Source of the DNA: Halomonas alkaliantarctica
GTDB lineage: Bacteria > Pseudomonadota > Gammaproteobacteria > Pseudomonadales > Halomonadaceae
Reading direction: 5' to 3'
Assembly (NCBI RefSeq): GCF_029854215.1
Contig: NZ_CP122961.1
Location: 1,302,001-1,366,000, forward strand
Length of the DNA stretch: 64,000 bases
Below, piece after piece: positions 17,095-23,749 of this stretch; the first letter of the stretch is position 1, and each line of letters begins with the position of its first letter. The translations under genes were made by a program, and so were the position numbers. The notes under the pieces were generated by a model, which had not been told where the DNA came from, did not search any database, and was given only the letters and a program-made list of their open reading frames with translations.

Positions 17095-17410
17095 GGCCGT
17101 GGCTTAAATCATCAAAATCCGATGAATTGATCCCAGACAATGCTTGGAGTAGCTTGAATAAGGTCAGTACATGGAATTCCAGTGACTGCTACTAAATCCT
17201 GATGTGGGATTTCCCCATACAAGGCTTCTGAATATGCCTTCGTGCTGAACTAAGAAAATATCCTTATCACCCAAACGTGGGTAACTAGAACGAAGCGCAC
17301 CACTACTAAATCCTTGTCCGTTAAATCTACGGATAAGGTTTCAATTTATTTTGTGTGTCCGAGTGTCGTACCTGCCAAACATTCCCGCTTCACTGTGCCT
17401 TAGCAGCTAT
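17095..17410. other. Interval between KilA-N gene and integrase, with hairpin
   Basis: No gene is seen. CCTTGTCCGT (17312-17321) and ACGGATAAGG (17329-17338) form a strong hairpin with one mismatch, about 70 bases beyond the integrase stop. It may terminate integrase transcription or shield it from read-through. ACTACTAAATCC occurs twice as a direct repeat (about 17187 and 17301). Confidence 0.5.
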
Positions 17411-18703
17411 TCACGTTGGGTAGTTAATCAGTTCTATAGCTTCCCGCTTGCTCTTCAACGAATGCCCCCCAGAGTAAAGCCCATAGGTCACCCTTGGTTT
17501 CTCATGACCGACAATATCCGCCGTGAGGTTTTCCGACACTCCGGCATCTTCGAGTAGGGTAACAACGGTCTTACGGATGGAGTGAAATACGAAGGTAGAG
17601 CCGAAGCCATGGCGGGCTTTGAGCCGCCCAAAGCGTTTACCGATGGCGTTCGACCTATCGCCATACTTATTAAAGGTGAGTCCTGATAGTAGGTAGCCGT
17701 CTTTAGATTCAGCCAACAGACGCTTTATTGTGGGCTTCAACTCGTGGTGAACAGGAATCTCACGGATCCCCGCATCAGTTTTGCTGTCGGTAACCCTTAA
17801 CCTATCAGTTGAACTGTCATCCGTGCGTAGTGAGCATAACTCTTCGATCCTGGCCCCTGTGAACATCCCTAGATCAATCAGGTCTGCCAACGAATGATCC
17901 CCTCCATCCATTGCAGCACGATGAAGACTAACCACATCGATGGGGTCAAAAGGTATCCATCCTTTCGTTCCCTCGCGGGCTTTGCTGGCGCTGGAAGCTC
18001 GTTCTTGGCGAAGCACGAAAGAGGGCAGTTTGAATGGCTCACGGTCAGTTGGGGCTTTGCCTGTTTCTTGAAGGTGATGCCATACGTTTCGAGCCGTCGT
18101 GAAGCACCGTCTGACAGACGATACGCCATAGCCGTGACCGTCTTGTTCCTTCGGTGCCATGAGAGCCTTGGCCCACTTCCTGACACTCTCGGTGTTTATG
18201 GCTTCAATTACCTCGAAATAGTTTGCCATTCGCTTGGCGTCTTTCTCCATCTGTTCGACTGTTTTTTGCTTCAAATGGATATTACTTCGCCACTCTACTA
18301 GCTCTGGGGTAATAGGTGTCTGCTCTCCGAGAGCAACACTAGCGAGGCGTTGAGCGTCTTCATGATTTCCTTGAGAGTCCAGCTTTTCGGCTTTGCTGGT
18401 TATTGAACCTGCCAAGGCTTCATAGTGCTGAAGGTCGTTGCTGCGCCGGAGTTCTTCTAGCTGCTGGCGATACTCCAACACACCATCAAAAAATGATCCT
18501 CCTGGCTCATCATTCCCTTGTGCTTTGGCAATCTGGTCTTTCCATTCAGCCACCAATGCATAGGCTCTTGATTGAGCCACTCGTTTATCAGTGGTGCCCG
18601 TACTCTTAACGAAACGAATCTTGCCACCGAGTTTTGGCCGTACTTCCTTGGGGATCGTAAGCACTGCGTACCAACGGTTTGCGCGTCTCTCCAGGTGGCT
18701 CAT
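17411..18703 (-). CDS. int: Tyrosine recombinase / integrase
   Basis: About 430 residues, starting at MSHLERRANRWYAV. The N-terminal arm-binding and core-binding regions are followed by a catalytic domain with Arg in FTGARIEEL, Lys in DSKTDAG, His-x-x-Arg (HSIRKT, His about 374, Arg about 377), His about 400 (GHEK) and the nucleophile Tyr about 410 (YGLYSGG). The gene reads inward from the right boundary, with its start about 105 bases from the attachment core. It is the element's excision and integration enzyme, targeting the tRNA-Ser 3' end. No separate excisionase is identified; the HTH or KilA-N proteins are candidates. Confidence 0.95.
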   Translation of the reverse strand: MSHLERRANRWYAVLTIPKEVRPKLGGKIRFVKSTGTTDKRVAQSRAYALVAEWKDQIAKAQGNDEPGGSFFDGVLEYRQQLEELRRSNDLQHYEALAGSITSKAEKLDSQGNHEDAQRLASVALGEQTPITPELVEWRSNIHLKQKTVEQMEKDAKRMANYFEVIEAINTESVRKWAKALMAPKEQDGHGYGVSSVRRCFTTARNVWHHLQETGKAPTDREPFKLPSFVLRQERASSASKAREGTKGWIPFDPIDVVSLHRAAMDGGDHSLADLIDLGMFTGARIEELCSLRTDDSSTDRLRVTDSKTDAGIREIPVHHELKPTIKRLLAESKDGYLLSGLTFNKYGDRSNAIGKRFGRLKARHGFGSTFVFHSIRKTVVTLLEDAGVSENLTADIVGHEKPRVTYGLYSGGHSLKSKREAIELINYPT

Positions 18704-18724
18704 AGTGGGCATCCAGATGGTGTA

Positions 18725-18747
18725 TTTACCACACGAATTTACCACAT
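18725..18747. promoter_or_regulatory. Integrase arm-type site pair, right end
   Basis: TTTACCACAC and TTTACCACAT start 13 bases apart, matching the pair at 6258-6280 in sequence, spacing and orientation. They overlap the integrase leader, so integrase binding may also repress its own gene. Confidence 0.6.
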
Positions 18748-18809
18748 GAAATGGAGGTAATGCATTGATAGTTATGTGTATCAGTCACTTATAACCGTTT
18801 GGCGGATTG

Positions 18810-18827
18810 TCCCTCCCCCTCCGCCAC
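18810..18827. repeat. Attachment site attR (18-bp core)
   Basis: Exact copy of the 18 bases at 6177-6194, forming the right boundary of the element. It resembles a tRNA 3' end but no tRNA body precedes it. Confidence 0.93.
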
Positions 18828-18834
18828 AAAATTT

Positions 18835-18868
18835 AAAAAAGCCCGCTGATTAATCAGCGGGCTTTTTT
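18835..18868. terminator. Displaced terminator of tRNA-Ser
   Basis: AAAAAAGCCCGCTGAT continues as a perfect palindrome ending GCGGGCTTTTTT, a bidirectional rho-independent terminator. It directly follows attR, so it was most likely the original terminator of tRNA-Ser before the element inserted. Confidence 0.9.
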
Positions 18869-18917
18869 GTGCCTTAAAATGGGCTACGCCCAAGTACCTG
18901 CGATTATTGGCGCTATT

Positions 18918-19001
18918 CTAAAAAGGCAGTACGCCGCTGAAACCAACACCCAGTACGGCAACGACAACAACAACGATAACGACGATAGTAGTAGTAGACA
19001 T
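18918..19001 (-). CDS. Very small hydrophobic membrane peptide (27 aa)
   Basis: A 27-residue frame, MSTTTIVVIVVVVVAVLG followed by VGFSGVLPF, with a strong AAAGGAAGAG just before its ATG. It is almost entirely one transmembrane helix rich in valine and isoleucine. No family is recognised. Small single-helix proteins commonly regulate membrane complexes or act as toxins, but nothing here tells which. It is read towards the displaced tRNA terminator, which could end its transcript. Confidence 0.6.
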   Translation of the reverse strand: MSTTTIVVIVVVVVAVLGVGFSGVLPF

Positions 19002-19213
19002 TTTCTCTTCCTTTGAGTAACAAGCGTTGCTACAGCTTAGTCGCGATTACGCCATTTCACACGTTAGCGAATAAACTGAGCTTTCTTTCCATGATGGCAG
19101 GAAAAAAACCGGCCGGAACGCCCGGCAATGAGGTTTGCAATCACCATCTAGCGGGCGTTAACAAAATAGCAGAAAACGTTCAGCGCTTCTTCATCAATTC
19201 CAAGCTGCTAATG

Positions 19214-19283
19214 TTCACGCCCCAACGCCTCCCCCAATCTTCTAAAATAATCGCCAAACGCTGCATCAACTCGCTTCCGTGGC
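19214..19283 (-). pseudogene. Duplicated 3' end of the CLCA_X-type gene
   Basis: About 70 bases nearly identical to 20125-20194, the 3' end of the minus-strand gene beyond the toxin-antitoxin module. Read on the minus strand it encodes RVDAAFGDYFRRLGEALGREH and a stop, against RVNAAFGDYFRRLGEALGREN in the intact gene. The first 36 bases match exactly. This is the old gene end left behind when the module was inserted. Confidence 0.85.
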
Positions 19284-19449
19284 TTGCTCTGAGTGCAATG
19301 TTGAGGTTATGGATGAGTAGTTGAACCAGAATCTTTGGAAGCATGCCATACTTGATTTGATGTTATAAAATTTGCTGAAGTAGGACAGAAGCAAGCACAT
19401 ATATGGCTGTTCCATATAGGGTGTGCCCATGGGCAAGGAGGGGATCAAC

Positions 19450-19740
19450 ATGAACAGAGAGGAAACATTGCGCCTCTTACATGAGCACAAGCCCATATTG
19501 GCTTCGAAGTTTGATGTCAAGAAGCTTGCTCTTTTTGGCTCTATGGCCCGTGGTAGCGCTATAGACGCAAGCGATATTGATATTCTTGTCAGCTTTGATG
19601 GGCCTGCAACCTCCGCACGCTATTTTGGTCTTCAATTTTATTTAGAAGATCTGCTTGGCTCTCCCGTCGATTTAGTGACAGATAAAGCTCTTCGGAATGA
19701 ATTGAGGCCATACATTGAGAGCGAGGCGCTACATGTCTGA
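19450..19740 (+). CDS. mntA: Antitoxin MntA (minimal nucleotidyltransferase)
   Basis: A 96-residue minimal nucleotidyltransferase. The signature is LFGSMARG with GS at about 30-31, then SDIDILV with metal-binding Asp about 42 and 44. In characterised MntA/HepT systems this protein poly-AMPylates a tyrosine near the toxin's catalytic His and neutralises it. The ATG at 19450 has AAGGAGG upstream. It overlaps hepT by eight bases, the usual antitoxin-first order. Confidence 0.93.
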   Translation: MNREETLRLLHEHKPILASKFDVKKLALFGSMARGSAIDASDIDILVSFDGPATSARYFGLQFYLEDLLGSPVDLVTDKALRNELRPYIESEALHV

Positions 19741-20122
19741 GAAAGGCCTGGAGCGTGAATGGCGCTTCTATATTGATGACATGATCGGCTTTGCTGAAAA
19801 AGTGCTTTCCTATACAGAAGGGTTGGATCAGGTTGGTTTCCTCAGTCATGATCTCACCTACGATGCTACGTTGCGCAACTTAGAACTTATCGGTGAAGCA
19901 GCCACCCGAATCCCAGATGAAGTGCGCCAACAATACCCCCATGTACCTTGGCGCTTGATCATTGCGACACGCAATAGACTCATTCATGCATATTTAGGTA
20001 TTGATGAGGATACCGTATGGAGCATTATTCAAGATAATGTGCCAGAGCTTCTCGGATATCTGGAAACGATTCGCAGCGAAAGTAAGGCGGATATCAGTAA
20101 TGAAAATGATGTATCTGACTAA
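19733..20122 (+). CDS. hepT: Toxin HepT (HEPN ribonuclease)
   Basis: A 129-residue HEPN toxin (DUF86 type) that cleaves RNA when not neutralised. The motif TRNRLIHAY gives R-x4-H (Arg about 80, His about 85) with the modifiable Tyr about 87, the target of MntA in known systems. The preceding helices LSHDLTYDATLRNLELIGEA follow the family pattern. The start at 19733 overlaps mntA. Its stop overlaps the stop of the convergent CLCA_X-type gene by two bases. Confidence 0.93.
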   Translation: MSEKGLEREWRFYIDDMIGFAEKVLSYTEGLDQVGFLSHDLTYDATLRNLELIGEAATRIPDEVRQQYPHVPWRLIIATRNRLIHAYLGIDEDTVWSIIQDNVPELLGYLETIRSESKADISNENDVSD

Positions 20123-20898
20123 TTTTCACGCCCCAACGCCTCCCCCAATCTTCTAAAATAGTCGCCAAACGCAGCATTAACCCGCTCCCGTTGCTTCCCT
20201 TGCGGGTAAAGACCCATCTCTGCTTCGGGGGAGGCTTTGGTGCCTTTGACTAAGAAGTGGTTGGTGATAGCGGCATCTTGTACAAAGGCTTCAAAGGCGC
20301 GGGCGCAGAGCTCTTCGGGTTTGCTGTAGTAGAGTTGACCGAGCTTTTTATCCATCTGCACCGAGTGCTTAAACAGCGCGCTGGGCTGGTCGCCTGCTGG
20401 CTGCAGCAGAATAGCCTTGAAGCACTCCATCAATAATTGATTAAGCGGGTGGGAGATGGGCGTCGCATCGGCTAGCCACGCGGTGGAAGCGAACATACCG
20501 TTGGGTATGTCACGAAAACATTTCGTGGCGATGTAGTGGTCGAAAGCGTGAAACCATTCATGGGCGATGCTGCCAGGGCCTGCGTTTTTGGCCAGCGCAA
20601 AGCTGCGTTGGCTAGGGTCGTAGTGGGCAGAAACGCCCGGTCGACCACCGCTGCCGTACTGCAGCGCTACAGAGCCACGCAGCGAAATCAACGCCTCTGG
20701 CCCCTGTAGAATCAACATAAGATCGCACAGGGCATCGTGGAAAAGCTCTGCGGCCCGGTCACGCTCAGCGTTGGTTACCCAGCGGCCAATCTCAATCGAG
20801 CGAAAATCAAACTGGCGCCGAATCAACGCAAAACTGCTTGCTTGCCCTTGGCGATGGTCTGGCCCGCTGCGATAAAAATCCCGCGCTTCAATGCTCAC
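20119..20898 (-). CDS. CLCA_X family putative metalloprotease-like protein
   Basis: A 259-residue protein with a zincin-like HEWFHAFDHY motif around residue 113 (HExxH variant H-E-W-F-H). A C-terminal block YYSKPEELCARAFEAFVQD could supply the third metal ligand. The N-terminus DFYRSGPDHRQG and the FRSIEIGRWVT stretch match what I recall of CLCA_X family proteins of gammaproteobacteria, whose function is unknown. The 3' end is duplicated at 19214-19283, so the present C-terminus was rebuilt by the insertion of the mntA-hepT module. Confidence 0.75.
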   Translation of the reverse strand: MSIEARDFYRSGPDHRQGQASSFALIRRQFDFRSIEIGRWVTNAERDRAAELFHDALCDLMLILQGPEALISLRGSVALQYGSGGRPGVSAHYDPSQRSFALAKNAGPGSIAHEWFHAFDHYIATKCFRDIPNGMFASTAWLADATPISHPLNQLLMECFKAILLQPAGDQPSALFKHSVQMDKKLGQLYYSKPEELCARAFEAFVQDAAITNHFLVKGTKASPEAEMGLYPQGKQRERVNAAFGDYFRRLGEALGREN

Positions 20899-20991
20899 TT
20901 ATCGTGTCTCCTTGTATTCCGCCATCCAGACCCCCACTAACTAAGCGTAACGTATTTTAATTGCTTCATTTTTCATCGCCAGGAGAGAGAT

Positions 20992-21678
20992 ATGAGCAAG
21001 CGTATTTTAGTGGTATTGACGTCTCACGATCAGTTGGGCGATACCGGTAATAAGACCGGTTTTTGGCTCGAAGAGCTGGCCGCCCCTTATTATGTCTTTA
21101 AAGACGCGGGTGCTGAAGTAACGTTGGCATCGCCCAAGGGGGGGCAGCCGCCGCTGGATCCCAAAAGTGACGCAGAGGATAGCCAAACTGATGAAACGCG
21201 CCGTTTCAAGCAGGATGAGCATGCCAATGCTGAGCTTGCCGCTACCCATCGCTTGAGCGACATGAACGCCGATGATTTTGATGCGGTGTTTTATCCCGGT
21301 GGCCACGGTCCACTGTGGGATCTCGTCGACGATGCGAACTCTATTCGCCTGATCGAAACCTTTATCGCCCAAGGCAAGCCGGTTGCCTCGGTTTGTCACG
21401 CGCCGATCGTATTAGTGAATGCGAAAGACAGCGCTGGCGAACCGCTTGTTAAAGGTCGCCAGGTAACGGGCTTTACCAACGGCGAAGAAGAGGCCGTTGG
21501 CTTGACCAATATCGTGCCGCATCTCGTTGAAGATGCCTTGCAAAAGTGCGGTGGGATTTATAGCAAAGCGGATGATTTCACCCCTTACGTACGCGAAGAT
21601 GGTCAACTGATCACCGGGCAAAACCCGCCATCTTCAGCGCTCACGGCTGAGACCCTGATGGCGTGGTTTAATAAATAA
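20992..21678 (+). CDS. DJ-1/PfpI family protein (Hsp31-like glutamine amidotransferase fold)
   Basis: A 228-residue type 1 glutamine-amidotransferase-like protein. The nucleophile elbow ASVCHAP holds the catalytic Cys around 139, with PGGHGPLWDL upstream as the family's Glu/His region. The length and the GNKTGFWLEELAAPYYVFKDAGAEV N-terminus resemble the Hsp31/glyoxalase III-like subgroup, which detoxifies methylglyoxal or acts as a chaperone. AGGAGAGAG precedes the ATG, and a strong hairpin terminator follows. The specific activity is inferred from family. Confidence 0.9.
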   Translation: MSKRILVVLTSHDQLGDTGNKTGFWLEELAAPYYVFKDAGAEVTLASPKGGQPPLDPKSDAEDSQTDETRRFKQDEHANAELAATHRLSDMNADDFDAVFYPGGHGPLWDLVDDANSIRLIETFIAQGKPVASVCHAPIVLVNAKDSAGEPLVKGRQVTGFTNGEEEAVGLTNIVPHLVEDALQKCGGIYSKADDFTPYVREDGQLITGQNPPSSALTAETLMAWFNK

Positions 21679-21702
21679 GCGGTATAGATCATATGTTGGA
21701 TG

Positions 21703-21733
21703 AAACGGCGAGGCTCTCCTCGCCGTTTCTATT
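21703..21733 (+). terminator. Terminator after the DJ-1/PfpI gene
   Basis: AAACGGCGAG pairs with CTCGCCGTTT around a short loop, followed by CTATTTT. It lies about 25 bases after the stop. Confidence 0.85.
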
Positions 21734-21744
21734 TTGGGTACTGG

Positions 21745-21891
21745 CTAGGGTTTGTACGAAAAGTCGGCGAGCGAAGGTCAGGCAAGGCAAAAAACGGCGA
21801 AAAAGCGGAGTTTACGGGGTGTAAATGAGCATTTTGAGCCGTTTTTTAACGCCGCATGGCCGAGCGCAGTCCGTTTTCGTACAAAACCTAG
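21745..21891. repeat. 147-bp palindromic intergenic repeat (MITE-like)
   Basis: The ends CTAGGGTTTGTACGAAAA and TTTTCGTACAAAACCTAG are inverted copies with one mismatch over 18 bases. Inside lie a further inverted pair (AAAAAACGGC with GCCGTTTTTT) and a TTTAC/GTAAA fold, so the whole unit can form a long branched hairpin. It contains no gene. I believe similar units recur in Halomonas-type genomes, but only one copy is in this window. A non-autonomous mobile repeat or a REP-like element fits. Confidence 0.75.
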
Positions 21892-21972
21892 ATCCTGACT
21901 ACCCTTATAGGGCAATAGGTTATTTATGCAAAGTAGCCACGTTCTTATAAGGGCAACAAGGAGATGAGTAAC

Positions 21973-22710
21973 ATGGAGACGGCACGCGTCTATCGGATGA
22001 AGACGGCAGAACATCTCTGTCCGTTTGGGATGAAAACGGTCGATTTGCTAAAGCGGAAAGGCTATCAGGTTGACGACCATCCGCTTACCTCCCGGGATGA
22101 AATTGATGCATTCAAGGCCCAGGAGAGTGTCGATACAACGCCACAAACCTATATCGGCGATAAACGTATTGGCGGCTATGAAGAGGTGCGTGAGTATTTA
22201 GGCATGAGCGTGCCTAGCGCGAAAGAGACCTCATATCGGCCGGTGGTGGCGATTTTTGTTACCGCTTTGCTCATTGGTCTGGCGGTTAGCTGGGTAGCCA
22301 ACGGCACCTTAGTGGCAGCTCGAATGCCAGAGTATGCGGTGGCTACAGCCATGGTGCTGCTAGGTTTGCAGAAGCTGCAGGATGTAGAAAGCTTTAGCAC
22401 GATGTTTCTTAACTACGACCTGTTGGCTCAGCGCTATATCCCGTACAGCTATGTGTACCCCTACGCAGAAACCCTGGCGGGGGTGTTAATGCTGGCAGGT
22501 GCTTTGATTTGGCTGGCAGCCCCGCTGGCGCTGTTTATCGGTACGGTGGGTGCGGTATCGGTTTTTAAGGCCGTGTATGTGGATAAGCGTGAGTTGAAAT
22601 GCGCCTGTGTTGGCGGAAGCAGCAATGTACCACTAGGGTTTGTATCGCTAACGGAAAACATCGCCATGATACTGATGGGGCTATGGATGCCGCTGAAAAT
22701 GTTGTTATAA
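21973..22710 (+). CDS. Glutaredoxin domain fused to MauE/DoxX-like membrane domain
   Basis: About 245 residues. The N-terminal 75 residues are glutaredoxin-like with LCPFG in place of the usual CPYC, so only one active-site Cys remains, and with TTPQTYIGDKRIGGYEEV for glutathione binding. The remainder has four or so membrane segments of MauE/DoxX type and ends with KCACVGGSSNVPLG, a paired-Cys loop. The fusion suggests electron transfer between glutathione and membrane or periplasmic thiols. The ATG at 21973 is chosen because AAGGAG lies nine bases before it. The partner is unknown. Confidence 0.82.
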   Translation: METARVYRMKTAEHLCPFGMKTVDLLKRKGYQVDDHPLTSRDEIDAFKAQESVDTTPQTYIGDKRIGGYEEVREYLGMSVPSAKETSYRPVVAIFVTALLIGLAVSWVANGTLVAARMPEYAVATAMVLLGLQKLQDVESFSTMFLNYDLLAQRYIPYSYVYPYAETLAGVLMLAGALIWLAAPLALFIGTVGAVSVFKAVYVDKRELKCACVGGSSNVPLGFVSLTENIAMILMGLWMPLKMLL

Positions 22711-22810
22711 AAATCGGCGTCAAAAATCTGCTTGGCTAAAAGGCTGTTTAAAATCCAAAAAGTCGTTATAAAACAATTTATTTCCCGCTACATATCACAG
22801 GTTAGATAAA

Positions 22811-22977
22811 CCACCTTTTATAAAGTGCACTGTGTGCACACAGCGAAGGGAACTCGCGACAGGGAAGAACAAGCAAGGATGGCTTGTGTAACACAAGGAT
22901 GCATAAACAGGATGTTTGTGGTGCAAGATCAGGGAAGATTAATGAAAAACCGGCCAAGGAATGGCCGGTTTTTTTAC
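22811..22977 (+). ncRNA. CsrB/RsmZ-like regulatory RNA, copy 1
   Basis: A gene-free stretch ending in a strong terminator and containing seven GGA motifs in CsrA-binding contexts: AAGGGA, CAGGGA, AAGGATG twice, CAGGATG, CAGGGA, and AAGGA in the terminator loop. CAGGATG is the E. coli CsrB consensus. Several GGAs lie in potential hairpin loops. A related sequence with the same order lies at 23574-23738. Such RNAs bind and sequester CsrA/RsmA. The conserved AGGTTAGATAAA block just upstream (about 22798-22810) is the probable promoter region. No GacA box is visible. The 5' end is approximate. Confidence 0.75.
22948..22977 (+). terminator. Terminator of CsrB-like RNA copy 1
   Basis: AACCGGCC pairs with GGCCGGTT around the loop AAGGAAT, followed by seven T. 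The loop itself carries a GGA motif, a feature typical of CsrB/RsmZ RNAs. Confidence 0.9.
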
Positions 22978-23151
22978 CCCAAAATAGATAACATATTAAT
23001 TAAGTAATTATGACGTTTTTATTAACTTTTTTGTTAATTTGTTTATTAACTTTTTTTACTAACTATGCATTGCTTATGTTGATGAAAGGGCAGCTGCGCT
23101 ACCAGACTACCCATGGGTTTATAACAAACCACCCTTGAACAAGCTGTTTCT
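22978..23151. other. AT-rich intergenic stretch
   Basis: Contains two copies of TTTATTAACTTTTTT-like sequence (about 23015-23060), then a CCATGGGTTTATAAC/ACCACCC partial hairpin before the zinc-ribbon stop. No gene is seen. Confidence 0.4.
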
Positions 23152-23367
23152 TTAACAGGCATAGTGATAGTAAAGCGAGCTTAACTCATTCAGGGGGACT
23201 TCAACCGCAGTTTGACAGTTTAGACAGCGTACCGTAGTGCTATTTTTGCCGGTGCCTTCTAAACGGAAGCGGTTCAAGAACGGGGTTCTGGGTGACTCTG
23301 AGTTGCCACAATGACGACAGATGACATCCAGGCCATTGACTCTATTGGTAATAATAATATCGCGCAC
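23152..23367 (-). CDS. Small zinc-ribbon protein (71 aa)
   Basis: A 71-residue protein starting at GTG with AGGAGGT just upstream. It has two C-x2-C pairs (CRHC near residue 17 and CLNC near residue 48), forming a zinc ribbon, and a trailing Cys at the end. The middle is basic. It is sandwiched between the two CsrB-like RNAs on the opposite strand. No specific family is recognised. Confidence 0.7.
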   Translation of the reverse strand: MRDIIITNRVNGLDVICRHCGNSESPRTPFLNRFRLEGTGKNSTTVRCLNCQTAVEVPLNELSSLYYHYAC

Positions 23368-23573
23368 GCTGACCTCCTACCGGTGGGTTAGATGATGGTT
23401 CAGGCGTGGTAACGTCCGTGTAGAGCAGTATCGTTGCCGACACTTTTAAAAGTATAGCGCTGCCGGCTATATGCGCCATATAAAAAACAAAAACGTGTTT
23501 TAAATAGGTACCCTTGAGCTTGTGAAAAAAAGATAAATTTTTTTGATTTTAATAACATAGGTTAGATAAATAG

Positions 23574-23738
23574 ACCGTTTTAAGGTTCACTGTGAGCATA
23601 TACCACAAGGAAGCGGCAACAGGGAAGATTAAGCTAGGAAGGCTTACGCTCATGGACGCACAAATAGGATGTTTGTGAAGAGTAATCAAGGAAGGTTTGA
23701 TAAAGCCCCAGCCAGGGAATGGCCGGGGCTTCTTTTTT
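23574..23738 (+). ncRNA. CsrB/RsmZ-like regulatory RNA, copy 2
   Basis: A second RNA of the same design: GGA motifs in ACAAGGAAG, CAGGGAAG, TAGGAAGG, ATGGACG, TAGGATG, CAAGGAAGG and CAGGGAAT in the terminator loop, seven in all. It shares with copy 1 the upstream AGGTTAGATAAA block, CACTGTG near the 5' end and GGATGTTTGTG in the body. The two copies diverged elsewhere, so they are paralogues rather than a recent duplication. Its terminator ends about 12 bases before the stop codon of the convergent M42 peptidase gene. Confidence 0.75.
23702..23738 (+). terminator. Terminator of CsrB-like RNA copy 2
   Basis: AGCCCC-A-GCC pairs with GGC-C-GGGGCT around the loop AGGGAAT, followed by TCTTTTTT. 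The loop again carries GGA. It may also end transcripts of the convergent peptidase gene, but less efficiently. Confidence 0.88.
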
Positions 23739-23749
23739 ATACGCTTGTT

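Larger units (their letters stand above)
6178..18827. mobile_element. Integrated element at tRNA-Ser (prophage remnant or phage satellite, about 12.6 kb)
   Basis: The block between two exact 18-bp copies of the tRNA-Ser 3' end carries a tyrosine integrase beside the distal copy. It also encodes phage-type regulators (KilA-N, antirepressor, MarR-like, HTH), a serine recombinase, RNase HI and a T7 gp14-like internal virion protein. The natural terminator of the tRNA lies just outside the distal repeat, as expected if the element was inserted between gene and terminator. No terminase, portal or major capsid gene is recognisable, so it is not a complete phage. A satellite dependent on a podovirus-like helper, or a decayed prophage, fits best. 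Confidence 0.92.

Noticed and set aside
18810-18827. Second tRNA-Ser fragment
   Set aside because: Only the 18-base attachment core is present; there is no cloverleaf upstream.
19013-19324. 103-residue plus-strand frame before mntA
   Set aside because: It runs through the duplicated gene end on the opposite strand and has no ribosome site or motif.
22825-23007. 60-residue plus-strand frame
   Set aside because: It lies across the CsrB-like RNA and its terminator; the translation has no protein character.
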